A DNA stretch of 64,000 bases from Yarrowia lipolytica (lineage: Eukaryota; Ascomycota; Dipodascomycetes; Dipodascales). The notes under the pieces are model-generated. The model was not told the DNA's origin. It did no database searches and saw nothing but the letters and a program-made list of their open reading frames with translations. Location: positions 1,302,001 to 1,366,000 of the forward strand of contig NC_090773.1 in the NCBI RefSeq assembly GCF_001761485.1, written 5' to 3'. The position numbers and the translations under genes are program-made. Shown piece by piece: positions 46,958 through 57,798 of the stretch (positions within the stretch are counted from its first letter, which is position 1; each line of letters starts with the position of its first letter).

Positions 46958-47638
46958 TTAGGACAAGTCGCTCTCGTCCAATTTTCGGAAATTGACCTTC
47001 TCCTTGGCACACTGATGCTCAGCCCAGCCCCACAATTTGTACAGGCCCTTGATTTTCGCCTCTCCGTCAAACTTTTGTTGTTTGAGCAGCACCTCGTTGA
47101 CTGTAGCAGCTACCGATCGTCGCAGTTTCAGATCCAGCAACGCCTGTAGTCTGGGCACCAGTTCCGATGGCTGGAAACACAGCAGTGCCATGGTTTCTTC
47201 CAAATCATCGAGTCTGTTCTTTGTGGCTTTTTGAGCGAGATTGGACGCTGCAAACTCCAGAATCTGCTTGTAGGGGAAGTTCTCGGACGACAGATTCTGG
47301 TCATTGGCGTCTCTGATCATTTCAATCAGCTGGAGACGCAGCAGATCGAAATGGAGGTCTTCATTGCGCTCTAGCAATTCTGGAGACGCCTCGTTGATGT
47401 GTGAAATGGCGCCTTCAATGTCGCCACTGTGGATCAGGGTTCGAATCTCGTGTCTGTGATTGATGCTCTCCATCGACAGCGTCAGATCCATGTCTGCCTC
47501 CTCTGCCAGCTGTCGAGCTGCGTCCTTGTAGCCCTCCACAATCAGGTAATCCATGACGATGGAGTTGAGATCGGCCTTGGAGACGGGAATGGCATCCAGA
47601 GCCGCGTCCCACTGCGTCGCTTTCTTTATAGATGGCAT
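46958..47638 (-). CDS. GID8: GID complex subunit 8 (Gid8)
   Basis: A 226-aa protein from ATG 47638. It carries a LisH motif (LNSIVMDYLIVEGYKDAA, about 20-37), a CTLH domain (about 58-115; HEIRTLIHSGDIEGAISHI) and a CRA region (about 115-215; LEETMALLCFQP). Gid8 is the scaffold of the GID E3 ligase, which degrades gluconeogenic enzymes such as fructose-1,6-bisphosphatase on glucose addition. The alternative start upstream is not an ATG. No intron. Confidence 0.93.
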   Translation of the reverse strand: MPSIKKATQWDAALDAIPVSKADLNSIVMDYLIVEGYKDAARQLAEEADMDLTLSMESINHRHEIRTLIHSGDIEGAISHINEASPELLERNEDLHFDLLRLQLIEMIRDANDQNLSSENFPYKQILEFAASNLAQKATKNRLDDLEETMALLCFQPSELVPRLQALLDLKLRRSVAATVNEVLLKQQKFDGEAKIKGLYKLWGWAEHQCAKEKVNFRKLDESDLS

Positions 47639-48109
47639 CTGTGCTGGCGTTTCTGGCACAAGTATGCTGGTGCTGTAATGTGATGATGTACTTGTTCTGA
47701 GATTATAGCGGGGAGGTGTAGATAATGCATATGCATGAGAGGCAATATTGGAACTCTGTTTAGCAGACAAGATGGAGACGGTGAATGAGTAAGCGGGAAG
47801 GATAGTGTTGAAAATGATGGGGGGAAGGGATTGGTGTGTTGGTCACGTGGCTGTGATCATAACGTATAGCCAGGCCATCAGCCCACCCCGCACCCCTGTT
47901 CTGACTAATCAAACGTTGTGCTCACATGACCCTGAACTATATCTATACTCTTAGACATGCTTAATGGGCAGTCTATAGGAGTGGTCTTGAGCGAGGGGTC
48001 TTTACAGAGGTGAGAACCATTACTAAGCAAAATACCTGTACAAGTACAATCAAACACATACACACATCTCTTAACTAATATTAATACAAAACGTTCATAG
48101 TTTCCCAGT
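47639..48109. other. GID8 promoter and 3' region of the next gene
   Basis: 470 bp without gene; it carries the GID8 promoter (a GGTCACGTGG near 47841) and the AT-rich 3' end of the PI-PLC gene. Confidence 0.4.
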
Positions 48110-49027
48110 TCACTTCTTGAAGTCCAGGTTGGAACCGTTGACGGACTTGACAAACTTCCAGTCGTCAGTCTCGGCGTAGTCAACGATAGTGACACCGGAG
48201 CCCTTGCCCACAACGGTGGACAGCTTGTCGGTGAAGCCCTTGGCCACGGCAGCGGGCCAGCAGGCGGGGTTCCAGAAGTTGGAGCCCGAGGTGTAGTTGA
48301 GGAAGAGCTTGGGCTGGGCATTGGCAGTTGCGTTGTACTGCTCGGACCGCTTCATCATGTTCTCCACGTAGCCCATCTTCTTTTCCACGTCGGCAGGCTC
48401 CTTGATTTCGCTAAAGTCCTGGACGGCAAAGGTTCCTCGGTCGTCGTCGGTGGTGTTGTAGTCCCACCAGTGGGCGTCGATACCCATGCCGTGGGACTGG
48501 TTCAACAGGTCCTGGCCACCAATGGCGAACCGTCGGAAGAGCACAATCTTGCCTCGCACGTCTCCGAGCCGGGGAATCTCACCGCCGAGGTAGTATCGGC
48601 CCTGGTCCTTGTCCAGGTACTTTGCCCAGACCAGCTCGGCAAAGTCGTCCTTCTCCCAGGTCTGGCCCTCGCCCTTGAGTGACAGAATGACCGTCTCGGA
48701 GGGGTGAGACTCGATCCACTGGTAGATCTCGCCCAGAGCCTCCTCCAGAGGAAAGGCCTTGGGGATACGGGCAGGGAAGGAGCCGTGGATGACCTGGAGA
48801 TCATCGGGGTCTGAGGAACCAAGGAGCCCCCCAAGACCGCCGAGCGAGGGTCGGCCGGCTCGAATGTCCAGGAATCGAACTCCGTTGTTCAATTGGTCGG
48901 TGATGGAGGCGCCCTGGCACTGCACCGACGGCAGAGCAGTGTGGTAGCAGCCGGAGTTGTGGGTGCCCACGAGGGACAATTGCGCGAGGTTGACGTCGTC
49001 TCGGATATCTTGCAGCCAGTTGGACAT
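48110..49027 (-). CDS. bacterial-type PI-PLC X-domain protein
   Basis: A 305-aa protein from ATG 49027; sequence further upstream reads leader-like. It matches the phosphatidylinositol-specific phospholipase C X domain of bacterial size: LAQLSLVGTHNSGC with His23, NNGVRFLDIRAG, LQVIHGSF with His81, and SHPSETVILSLKGE. The two histidines are the acid/base pair of the family. An Asn follows His23, where the B. cereus enzyme has Asp. There is no N-terminal signal and no PH, EF-hand, Y or C2 domain, so it differs from eukaryotic PLC1. It probably cleaves PI or GPI-type lipids. Transfer from bacteria in the distant past is possible, but codon use is ordinary here. Confidence 0.88.
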   Translation of the reverse strand: MSNWLQDIRDDVNLAQLSLVGTHNSGCYHTALPSVQCQGASITDQLNNGVRFLDIRAGRPSLGGLGGLLGSSDPDDLQVIHGSFPARIPKAFPLEEALGEIYQWIESHPSETVILSLKGEGQTWEKDDFAELVWAKYLDKDQGRYYLGGEIPRLGDVRGKIVLFRRFAIGGQDLLNQSHGMGIDAHWWDYNTTDDDRGTFAVQDFSEIKEPADVEKKMGYVENMMKRSEQYNATANAQPKLFLNYTSGSNFWNPACWPAAVAKGFTDKLSTVVGKGSGVTIVDYAETDDWKFVKSVNGSNLDFKK

Positions 49028-52000
49028 TGTTGTTGCGGTTGTGGTGTGGTGGGAAGCTTTCAATTGGTAATTGGTAAGAGAGGAGCTACAGTAGCAAGGA
49101 GTTATCGACACGAACGATCGTGGTGGAGGGCTGTGCTGCGAGCAACAATGCTTATTGTCCTGCACGAGCTTCTCAATGCGGTAACTCCTTACCCGGCCTG
49201 TCAATCAGAAGGGATTGGTGGGTGGGTCCGACTCTCGACCAAGGATATATGGTCATGTGTTCGATTCTGGATCGTTCCGTTTGCACTTGTCCCTCTCCTA
49301 CCTCGCTCCCTCTCTTCACCTGTACAAGTTGGTAGATCGACAAGCATGTTAGAGGTTAGGAAAAAGGGGCAATGCCAAATCTTGATCCAGTGTTACAGTA
49401 CATGAAAGGATGATGAACAAAGCTATTACAGCACGTCCAGACGGTCGTGTATCGCCCCAGTCCATCTTGCTGTCTATCTCCATGCCATATTCGACAATGG
49501 CAGAATGTGTGTTCGTTCGTAATCGCCCCATGCCAAGTGTTCAACGTGCACCAAACACGTTGTCGGAGACAAAGATGCAAAGGTCAATACCTACAGCCTA
49601 CAGTACAAGTAAACAGACCAAACAAAACCGACGCCTTCTTTGTGGCTCGGGCGATGCGATATTAATACTTGTACAGCCACGTTCAAGGGCACATTCCACC
49701 ATATAGCCACTCGGAACTGTCGGAATGCTGTCTTTGAAGAGACGTCTTAGATGTAACGCGTTGTGTCCAGTATGTAGCTTGTTTGAAGTATGAGCTGAGG
49801 TGTATTGTACGAGTACAGTACAGTATGTACCGGTACATTCTGTAGGATACGAGGGGGAACAATACATCATGTCCAGCTTCTGACGACGTAAATCACGTGA
49901 TTTATTACAAGTAACCGCGCTCATAGTCGTACTTATTACGCGTTGTGGGAGTAGCGAGCATTCCACGCATGGCAACCTCTCCGCATCACGGTAGCTACAC
50001 GATACCATCTGTTATGATGTTCGTATTATGAGACAGGCCAAAATTCTGAAACACGATTCTACCGTTAGGACGTAGTGCTGCACCCACCAGCGTTACCCGG
50101 ACGGGGCCTGTTGATCTCACTGACGTCACCTTGAAGTAAGCAGTTGTGACGCTAGTTGCACTTGTCAAAAGGCATCTATTTTTGGCGTCCATGACAGGTG
50201 TGTTTCAGGATGGTTCATTCCGGGACTTGTCGTGCTTTAAAAGTGGCGCGTTTGGGTCTCGTCCGTTGGAGCATCGTTCATTTACCACGGTCCATTTACG
50301 GTGTTAGCATGTCTCTGAACATCCTGTCTTGTTTACTTGTGTATGGCCGTATCTGCTTTGACGTTCCACGGACTTTCCCCTCATTAAGCCAGCTTGAAAG
50401 CCAACTTGAAAGCCAGTCTCGACTTGGGTGTCGAAATATACGCCGTGTTTACTGAGAGATAATATCGGAGGCTGGATTAGGGGAATATCTGAGACCTTGG
50501 ACTATAGGTGTCTCTCAATGGGGAAGTACCAGGGCGTGGAACCGACTGCAAGGGGAACGTGTGCAGTTATCAAGAAAAACATTGGTAATTTTGGTAGAGA
50601 GAGAGGAGGAGAAAGAGAGAATGGCAGTGTAGCGGGGCAGGGTAGTCTGGGAATGCAGGGGGGTGCCTGGGGGGTCTTCCAGATCCCACTTGTCTTCTGA
50701 GACTGGGCCTGCTTGGGGCGCCACCAGCTGCCCGACTTGTATATATATCTATAAAAGTTGTATATGTCGACTTTTGGCCCGCCAAGATGTGAACAGTTGA
50801 CTATCTGCCCGTGTGTAAATAGCTCAACTGTGTGCTTCAATATCGTGCTTAATCCACACACGTGAGTTTGAAATAGGGTTCCAGCAAAGTTGAGAGTGAA
50901 ATTGCTCATACGAAGACCGGGGGTTTTGTTACTACAATTTTTGGAGTGAATGTGGATGGGGGTTTCGGCGGATTTTTCGGCATATTTCCTCTCCTACACG
51001 GTACAATTCTCATCCAATCGTCGCCCAGCTCTTTCCGTCTTCTTCCGTCGCTTTTTTCCCCCGCGGCCATCTCCCCACGCCATTTTATGTTCACCGTCAA
51101 AAACAACAGAGCGGCGATATATGATTTTTCTCGCGGGGCAGATCGGCGCGCTTGAGGTAGTCCAGAACGCTGGAACAGCAAGGTGAGGGGCTATAATAGG
51201 GGATCTTGTTGACAAGGAGACGTAGCAAATCAAGTGGACCAAGGTATCTGGAGTGGCAGTAGCTGGTTTCTACAGCACAGTCTTCAACAACCACGTGCCG
51301 CCCACCAAAGACTTTTTTCCCTAGTGTTTTCTTTTCCCGTTGGTACTGTATGTACAAGTACATACGGCAGAAGCAACTTTGAGGTGGTCCGTAGCGGCAG
51401 TTGTTTAGACCCGGCCTATCGTAGTGCACAGCAGTAGTCGCTATAGCCAGCTAATGCCGCGGTCTAACGGGGTCCGGTAGCGACGATGACATCCACCCGT
51501 CAGCCCAAGATCCAGCACCCCGGCTCCGTACTACTCGCACCGGTGAGTATTATTAGTGAGCCAAATGTCAGCACCAAACACTGTTGTGATTTTAGGAAAT
51601 TGTTAGTGGTCCCCCGCTCGCTCCTAACTCGGCGGTGGAAAGAATGAATGTCCAGGGCAAACGTGCAAGTGCGGCAGGATGCATAGGACTAGGGGCGCCG
51701 CGGGGGTTAGCAGGCCCGCTAGAGTGCGGTAGGCGCTACCGTTACAGAGTAGCATTTAGATCGGCCCTCATCTCATCTGTGGTGGTCCGCGAGGCGAGAT
51801 ATTCTGGTGCAGGGCCGTATTTGGAAGGGCAGGTGAAAATAGGCAACCCGGCAGCGCAAGGTTCGCCGCAAACAAGAGCGGTGTGTTTGGGTCCCAAAGA
51901 GCCTAATTTTATTATTTTTGTGCATACCAAGATACCAATCAGAAAAGGTTACACATGAGCAGGGGTGCTTTAGCGAATAGTGGGGTTGGCGGTGGTGACG

Positions 52001-52560
52001 GTTGACAGAGCCGGCGAGAGTGGCATGAGGCTCCGATGCCGGCAGGGACGGGGCCCCGGAAAAGGTGGAGCAACACACACACTCGCTCTCGCACAATCTC
52101 AGCCTCTTGTCCCCTCCTCACCACATTCCACACACACTGAAACAGTTTCACATAAAGCCAAAAACGCGTGAGACCCTAGTCCACCAACCTTTGTCTTCCC
52201 CTGATACATGGACGACGCATACTCAGCACCCAAGCTTGTTTGGCCCAACATGGTCCCAAACCGTAATGGTCCGGGGCGCTCCCCGCTCTCTTTTATACCG
52301 TCTTGTGTCCCCAACCGACGAGGTCTACTCTCCCAGTGTCTGCGACGTCTCCTATCCCATACATTCGTTCATATCTTTTTCATTCAGGGACCTGCCTACG
52401 GAGCTGTATACGGAGGAAACCACAACGACCTTCCCCCGCACCAACATCGACACTACAGACCCTTTGACACTCGTTACACCAAAAGTCAGCGCTACACATC
52501 CACAGTCGTTACAGCATACACAAGGTCGAATAATACCCCTCTTCTCGACACACCAACAAG
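49028..52560. other. 3.5-kb spacer, no gene seen
   Basis: No supported gene. GTAC-type palindromic motifs are dense near 49805-49835 and 51347-51366, and TCACGTGA is at 49893-49900. A short frame at 51486 (MTSTRQPKIQHPG, then GTGAGT) looked like a first exon, but no acceptor or second exon with protein-like sequence was found. The last part is the protease promoter, rich in CACA runs. Confidence 0.4.
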
Positions 52561-53417
52561 ATGCACTTTTCTTCAATCCTCACCCTGACCGCCATCGCCT
52601 CGGTGGTCCAGGGCTTTGCTCCCCCCTCGGAGCAGTACCTCCATAACCGACCCGACCAGAAGGCGAAGCGAGACGCCCCCAAGCCCGTCCTCATGTCCTC
52701 CAACCGAAAGGTGGTCGTGGCCCAGCAGCCCGTCAACCTCGAGGCCTACACCAACTACTACAAGAAGGTTCAGAACGAGCACCACAAGCGACAGTTGTTC
52801 AAGCTCAAGCGACATCTCGAGAACGAGGAAGAGCTGGCCAAGCGAGACCAGTGGAACGGTGGTGGCTACCACGCCCCCATTAGCCCCGGTGGCTTCTCTC
52901 CCTTTGCTGTTGTCGACGAAAACAACAACGAGCTGACCGAGCGAGGCGACATTCTCAACATCATTGGCGACATTCTTGGCGGTGAGAAGGATACCGACGC
53001 TAACTCCGCGGAGGACAGCTCTCTGTGGGCCAAGGATGCTCCCCCTGTCATTCACATTCCTTCCCCCGGTCTCCTTGACCAGAAGAGATACGCCTACCGA
53101 AACGACTACAAGGCCGACTACCTCAAGGTCCCCGAGTCTGACCACACCGTTGGCGGAATCCTGGGAGTTGTCTCCGACGTTCTTGACAAGGCTGCCTCGG
53201 GCGCTGTTCAGCACAACGACATCTTCTCGCAAATCTTCAACGGACTCCTTGGCGACAAGCTTGGAGGAGACCACGAAAAGCGAGACCAGGTTGAGGTCGA
53301 GACCGTCACCCTGACCCGTCTGCACACCGAGTACAAGGTTGTTTGTGGCACTGAGGTGTCCACCTGCACCAAGACTGCCTCCGCTACTGGCGGCAGCAAC
53401 AACGGCGGTAACAACGG

Positions 53418-53456
<39 letters not shown>

Positions 53457-54897
53457 TAACAATGGTAACAACGGTAACAACGGCAACAATGGCAACAATG
53501 GCAACAACAGCGAGAGTGGTTCTACCGCTGCGTCTGCCACCCAGTCCGGCGCCTTCTCCACCGGCTACGGCAATGCCACCTCCCCTATCACCACCGGCTC
53601 TGCCTCCCCCTCTTCCACTACCGCCGCTCCCGGCTCCTCTAGAACCGGCTCTTCCGAGTCCGCGTCCTCCAGCGCCGCATCTTCCGGCGCTGCTTCCTCC
53701 GCATCTTCCACCGTGACCTCCTCTGCCGCTACCCCCACTGCCACTGGCGACAAGTATTTCGAGGCTGAGGTCTACGCCTTCTCCCTCTACTACTTTGTCG
53801 ATGCTTACCTGGGTACACCCGGCCAGAAGAACTCTCTGCTTGTCGACACTGGATCTTCCGATCTGTGGGTGATTGATGAGGCCAACGGTGGTCACTTCAA
53901 CAAGAACGACTCGTCCACTTGGAAGCACCTCAACTGGGATTTCAAGAACGCCTACCAGGCCGGTCAGATTTCCGGAGAGTGGGGAACTGACTCCGTGACC
54001 ATTGACAATGCCACTGTCCACGATCTCGTCATGGGTGTCGCCAACACCTCTGCTCTGACTTCCGGAGACAACGTCATGGGTCTGCTTGGTCTGGGTTTCG
54101 AGGGTCTTGAGGGTACTCAGCAGACCGATATTGGCCAGTACAAGAACTACCCCCGACGACTGGTCGACTCCGGCCTCACTGACGTCGCTGCCTACTCCGT
54201 CTGGCTTAACTCCCGACAGACCGGCCAGGGTAACTTCCTGTTCGGTGGTGTCGACACCGCCAAGTACGAGGGCGAGCTGCAGACCATTGACATGCCCGAC
54301 GTTGTTGTCGGAAACATGCGAGGTTACCTCACCACCCACATGACCAACATTGCCATCAACAACCCCAACGGCTCCGTTTCCAACCTGCCAAAGGACCTGT
54401 ACGCCATGTTCGACACCGGAGCTCCCTCCACCCTCCTGCCTGACGATGTTGGACTTGCCTTCAAGGACCAGTTCAACCTGTCCTACAACTCTGCCTGGGG
54501 TCTGTACTACGGTGACTGCAACCAGGGAGGCACCTTCACCTTCACTCTTGGCGGCAAGGACTTCACCATGGACGTCAAGGACTTTGTTGTTGACTGGGTG
54601 TCCGCCACCATCCCCGAGGGTCAGTGCTTCTTCGGTATCGGCCCCACTCGAGGAAAGATGGCCATGTTCGGTGACACTTTCCTGCGATCTTTCTACGCCG
54701 TCTTCGATCTTGACAACCGAAAGGCTTCTCTGGCCAAGGCCAAAACCGACATCCAGGAGTCTAACATCATCGCCATCCCCGCCGGTGGTGTTGAGCAGAT
54801 GAACCTTGGCAAGCGAGACCAGCTTGCTCCTGCCGAGGAGGTTGAGACCGTTTCCATTCCTGCCGCTGCTGCCACAGCTTCTATTCCTGCCTTTTAA
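52561..54897 (+). CDS. secreted aspartic protease with long repetitive pro-region
   Basis: A 778-aa pepsin-family (A1) protease. A signal peptide occupies about residues 1-20. A pro-region of about 380 residues follows with at least five Lys-Arg sites (36-37, 76-77, 83-84, 94-95 and HEKR near 240) suited to Kex2/Xpr6 processing. Then come an Asn-Gly-rich repeat (about 279-317, units GNN) and a Ser/Ala/Thr-rich stalk (about 318-395) likely to be O-mannosylated. The protease domain has VDTGSSDLWV with Asp429 and FDTGAPSTLLP with Asp618, the two catalytic motifs. A further KR site (near 757) precedes an acidic Ala-rich tail without a clear GPI signal. The length far exceeds the usual 380-450 aa. 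Codon use is strongly biased. It may be an extracellular or cell-surface yapsin-like enzyme. Confidence 0.9.
53396..53512 (+). repeat. in-frame Asn-Gly repeat in protease pro-region
   Basis: A 9-bp unit of the type aacggcaac / aatggtaac, encoding GNN, is repeated about a dozen times in frame. It could vary in copy number between strains. It follows the pro-region and precedes the Ser/Thr-rich stalk of the aspartic protease. Confidence 0.85.
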
Positions 54898-55437
54898 AGC
54901 TACACTTGGCCAGGACTTGTATTTATCAAGCTGTAGGTACAGCATTAAGTAATAATATCCCCTTTATTGAATGTTTAATGAATTCAGATGATTTCAACGA
55001 GCCTGTAGATGAAGTATCAAACCGAGAGCTCGGCGTTACTACAACTCCGATAACGCCTTAAGCCACAGTCTTATCTCCTTTTTAGACTGGGTGGTCGGCG
55101 GTTTGGAATTTACTGTAGTTACTAAACGTTTAGCAGTGAAACACGGAGGAAACAGTCCGTAATCAGATAAGACGTTGAGTTTGAATCTAGAACGAACTAT
55201 AAGCACAAGTATGTTCAAAACTCGGTCATCAAAAACTCCTCACCCATCTCTTTTCATCTCGAGGATTCTGGGCCCTTCCATCACTCGCTTACTAAGTGGA
55301 GTCACAGCTACTTGTAGTCACACTTGCATCATACATGAAACTTTATTTTAGGACATGGTGATAAATGTAAGCAACGTCTTATCTTGATCTCTTACGAACA
55401 TACTACACCAGACACTGCCTATCAACGCATAGAAATC
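54898..55437. other. protease terminator and promoter of the CHY gene
   Basis: 540 bp without a gene; an AT-rich terminator near 54950 is followed by a promoter region. Nothing else is recognised. Confidence 0.4.
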
Positions 55438-57798
55438 ATGGCTATCAGTGTATCTGAATCCACATCTTCGGCACAAACGCCCGCTCCCGCGCCGGCACAG
55501 ACCGCGAGACAAGCTTCTCCCGCTCAAGCAGCTGGATCAAACTCCTCTGGTTCCTCGCAAACTGCTTCAGCACCTTCTTCGAGATCACGGCAGCGGCGGC
55601 GTCGTCCCAATAGAAATGGTGGACAGCAGAACCGGCGCAACCAGAACCATAACAGTCAGAACAACAACCAGGAAACGGGTTCCGAGACGCCCGCGACATC
55701 GGACCAGCCTTCGGACCAGACTCAGACGCAGGGACTGAGTCAGGGACAAAACCAGAACCGCTCCCAGAGAGTGACTCAGGCGGACCCCAGTCGTCGAGTT
55801 GCTCGGCCCAAACCAAACCAGGAGAACCAGCGCATGAACGAGATCAATCAGGTTAAGAGACGGTGGAAGTCTGTCACGGAACAGGTCCCCGAGGACGCTG
55901 CCCGAGATGCCGGGGCTACTACTCTCACATTCGACATGGCTCCCTCAGATCCCGATTTTCCGTTCGAAATTTCGTTTCTCAAGGTCAAGATGGTTGTGCC
56001 CAAGAACTATCCCAAGGATGTGCCTTCTATCGAGGTACAGAACAAGGATATCCCCAAGGGCTTTGCCCTGAACGTGGATGCTGGTTTCTACTCGATCGCT
56101 AAGGAGAATCTTGGCCGAACTTCCCTCCTGCGAATCATGTACCAGCTGGACAATAGATTGGAGGAGTTCCTCAAGATGGACAAGGCCAAGACTATCAAGA
56201 TTGTCAAGTACGCCCAAAAGAAGCCTAGTCCCGAGCCCGCCGCTCCAAAACTCAAGGCTTTCAACCCATCTGCCAGCGCCTTTGTGCCCGCTGCAAAGTC
56301 TGCTGCTCCTGCTGCTCCTGCTGCTCAGATCTTTGTGCCTCCCAAGGTGGCTGCCGAGCAAAAGAAACAGGTGGAGCTTTTGCGGGCACGCATCAGGGAC
56401 CTTCCTCTGCACAAGGAATCTGCCAGTGGCTACTACTACTCTCTGAACCGTCTGGAGATTTACCAGTCTTTCTCTACTCCTGAGATCTTCCAGAACAAGC
56501 CTGTTCTTAAGGCCCGGCTTTTTGTTCCCAAACGGTTCCCTGAGAACCGAGACGTTCGAATCGAGCTTCTCGAAGTCCCTCAGAAGATCGGACGTGTGGT
56601 GGAACAAAATTTTGCGCGGTTTGCAAAGTACACCACTGAAAAGTGGACTCTCACAGCTCTCGTCAATTATTTTGTGACCAAGTTCACCAAACTTTGCGAC
56701 GACATCGACGACGTCAAGGAGACCCATGTAGTTAGGGACAAGGGAAAGGAGAAGGAGTTGGTTGAGCCAGAGACTGACGGTGCTAGCATGGCTACGGAAG
56801 GAGGTGAGGTTTCCGAGGTGACTGAGGGCGTGGAAAAGGTGTCTTTGGACGAGAACAAGGACGAGAACAAGAAGAAGGAGGAAGAGACCGATACCGAAGG
56901 CGTTGCTGAGGACACTACTGAAGAAGACACAAAGGTAACCTCTTACACGGATGATGTGCCTACTCTGGAGCCTCGAGGAACCGAGATCAAGCTGTCTGGT
57001 ATCGAGCTGGTCAACATTGGTGTTCTTGAGTGTTCCACTCTCAACCTGACCGTGAATTGCACTCGGTGCAAGACCGCCAATGATATTCAGGGTATTGTTG
57101 CTGGTCCCTATGGCCGCGACGGCAAGGCTGTTGGTGTGTCTTGTTCTCAGTGCAACCAGACTTTAGTCGTTGCTTTCCGAAAGAACCTGATCCACAGCTT
57201 CAACCACTGTGCCGGCTATCTTGATCTTGAGGGCTGTGTTCCCTTTGACATGATGCCTTCTCTATTTATTCCTACTTGCATGAACTGTTCTGAGTCGTTC
57301 CCGCAACCGCTCAAGGGTCTCCAGAGCGGCTTTTCGGCCACTGTCAACTGTCGGGTGTGCCATATTCGCATGACGGTTCGAATCCCCCAGTGCACATTTG
57401 AGGTGATTGACGATTATGCAATCCCTGCCGACCGTCTGAAGAAGGTGCATGTTCGCAAGCGTGCCAAGGAGAATCTGGGGATTAAGATTGGCGAGCCTCT
57501 TCCTAACGAGGGCACCTGTCGCCACTACAAAAAGTCGCACCGATGGCTCCGGTTTTCGTGCTGTGGCAAGGTATTCCCCTGTGACAAGTGCCACGATGAC
57601 ATAAGCATGCATGTTGCCGAACATGCCAACCGAATGCTTTGTGGAGCCTGCAGTCGAGAGCAGACCATTACCAAGGAGTGTGATTCGTGTGGATACTCCT
57701 ATGTTCCTCGTCACAGTGCCCATTGGGAAGGTGGTAAGGGCATGCGGGACCAGACCCGAATGTCCAAGAAGGACAGTCGAAAGTACAAGCGACTGTAG
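55438..57798 (+). CDS. CHY zinc-finger protein with two RWD-like segments
   Basis: A 786-aa protein from ATG 55438. The N-terminus (1-130) is Ser/Gln/Asn-rich and disordered with a basic patch RSRQRRRRPNRN. Two RWD-like segments follow: one near 150-250 (SFLKVKMVVPKNYPKDVPSI) and one near 315-415 (FVPKRFPENRDVRIELLEVP). After an acidic tract (about 430-510) come Cys pairs (NCTRCKTAND, CSQCNQTLVV) and then a CHY-type zinc finger at about 690-760 (GTCRHYKKSHRWLRFSCCGK, CDKCHDD, CGACSREQ, CDSCGYSY). The CHY finger is shared with Hot13 and RCHY1; no RING follows, so ubiquitin ligase activity is not evident. The basic C-terminus ends SKKDSRKYKRL. Role unknown; possibly RNA or ribosome linked. Confidence 0.82.
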   Translation: MAISVSESTSSAQTPAPAPAQTARQASPAQAAGSNSSGSSQTASAPSSRSRQRRRRPNRNGGQQNRRNQNHNSQNNNQETGSETPATSDQPSDQTQTQGLSQGQNQNRSQRVTQADPSRRVARPKPNQENQRMNEINQVKRRWKSVTEQVPEDAARDAGATTLTFDMAPSDPDFPFEISFLKVKMVVPKNYPKDVPSIEVQNKDIPKGFALNVDAGFYSIAKENLGRTSLLRIMYQLDNRLEEFLKMDKAKTIKIVKYAQKKPSPEPAAPKLKAFNPSASAFVPAAKSAAPAAPAAQIFVPPKVAAEQKKQVELLRARIRDLPLHKESASGYYYSLNRLEIYQSFSTPEIFQNKPVLKARLFVPKRFPENRDVRIELLEVPQKIGRVVEQNFARFAKYTTEKWTLTALVNYFVTKFTKLCDDIDDVKETHVVRDKGKEKELVEPETDGASMATEGGEVSEVTEGVEKVSLDENKDENKKKEEETDTEGVAEDTTEEDTKVTSYTDDVPTLEPRGTEIKLSGIELVNIGVLECSTLNLTVNCTRCKTANDIQGIVAGPYGRDGKAVGVSCSQCNQTLVVAFRKNLIHSFNHCAGYLDLEGCVPFDMMPSLFIPTCMNCSESFPQPLKGLQSGFSATVNCRVCHIRMTVRIPQCTFEVIDDYAIPADRLKKVHVRKRAKENLGIKIGEPLPNEGTCRHYKKSHRWLRFSCCGKVFPCDKCHDDISMHVAEHANRMLCGACSREQTITKECDSCGYSYVPRHSAHWEGGKGMRDQTRMSKKDSRKYKRL

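Noticed and set aside
51486-51660. MTSTRQPKIQHPG followed by GTGAGT, resembling a first exon
   Set aside because: No CTAAC..AG acceptor with protein-like sequence follows; the frame ends after about 50 codons.
52573-54945. A 790-codon open frame opposite the aspartic protease
   Set aside because: It mirrors the protease in antisense and reflects the strong codon bias. Its protein is Gly/Val-rich without any motif.
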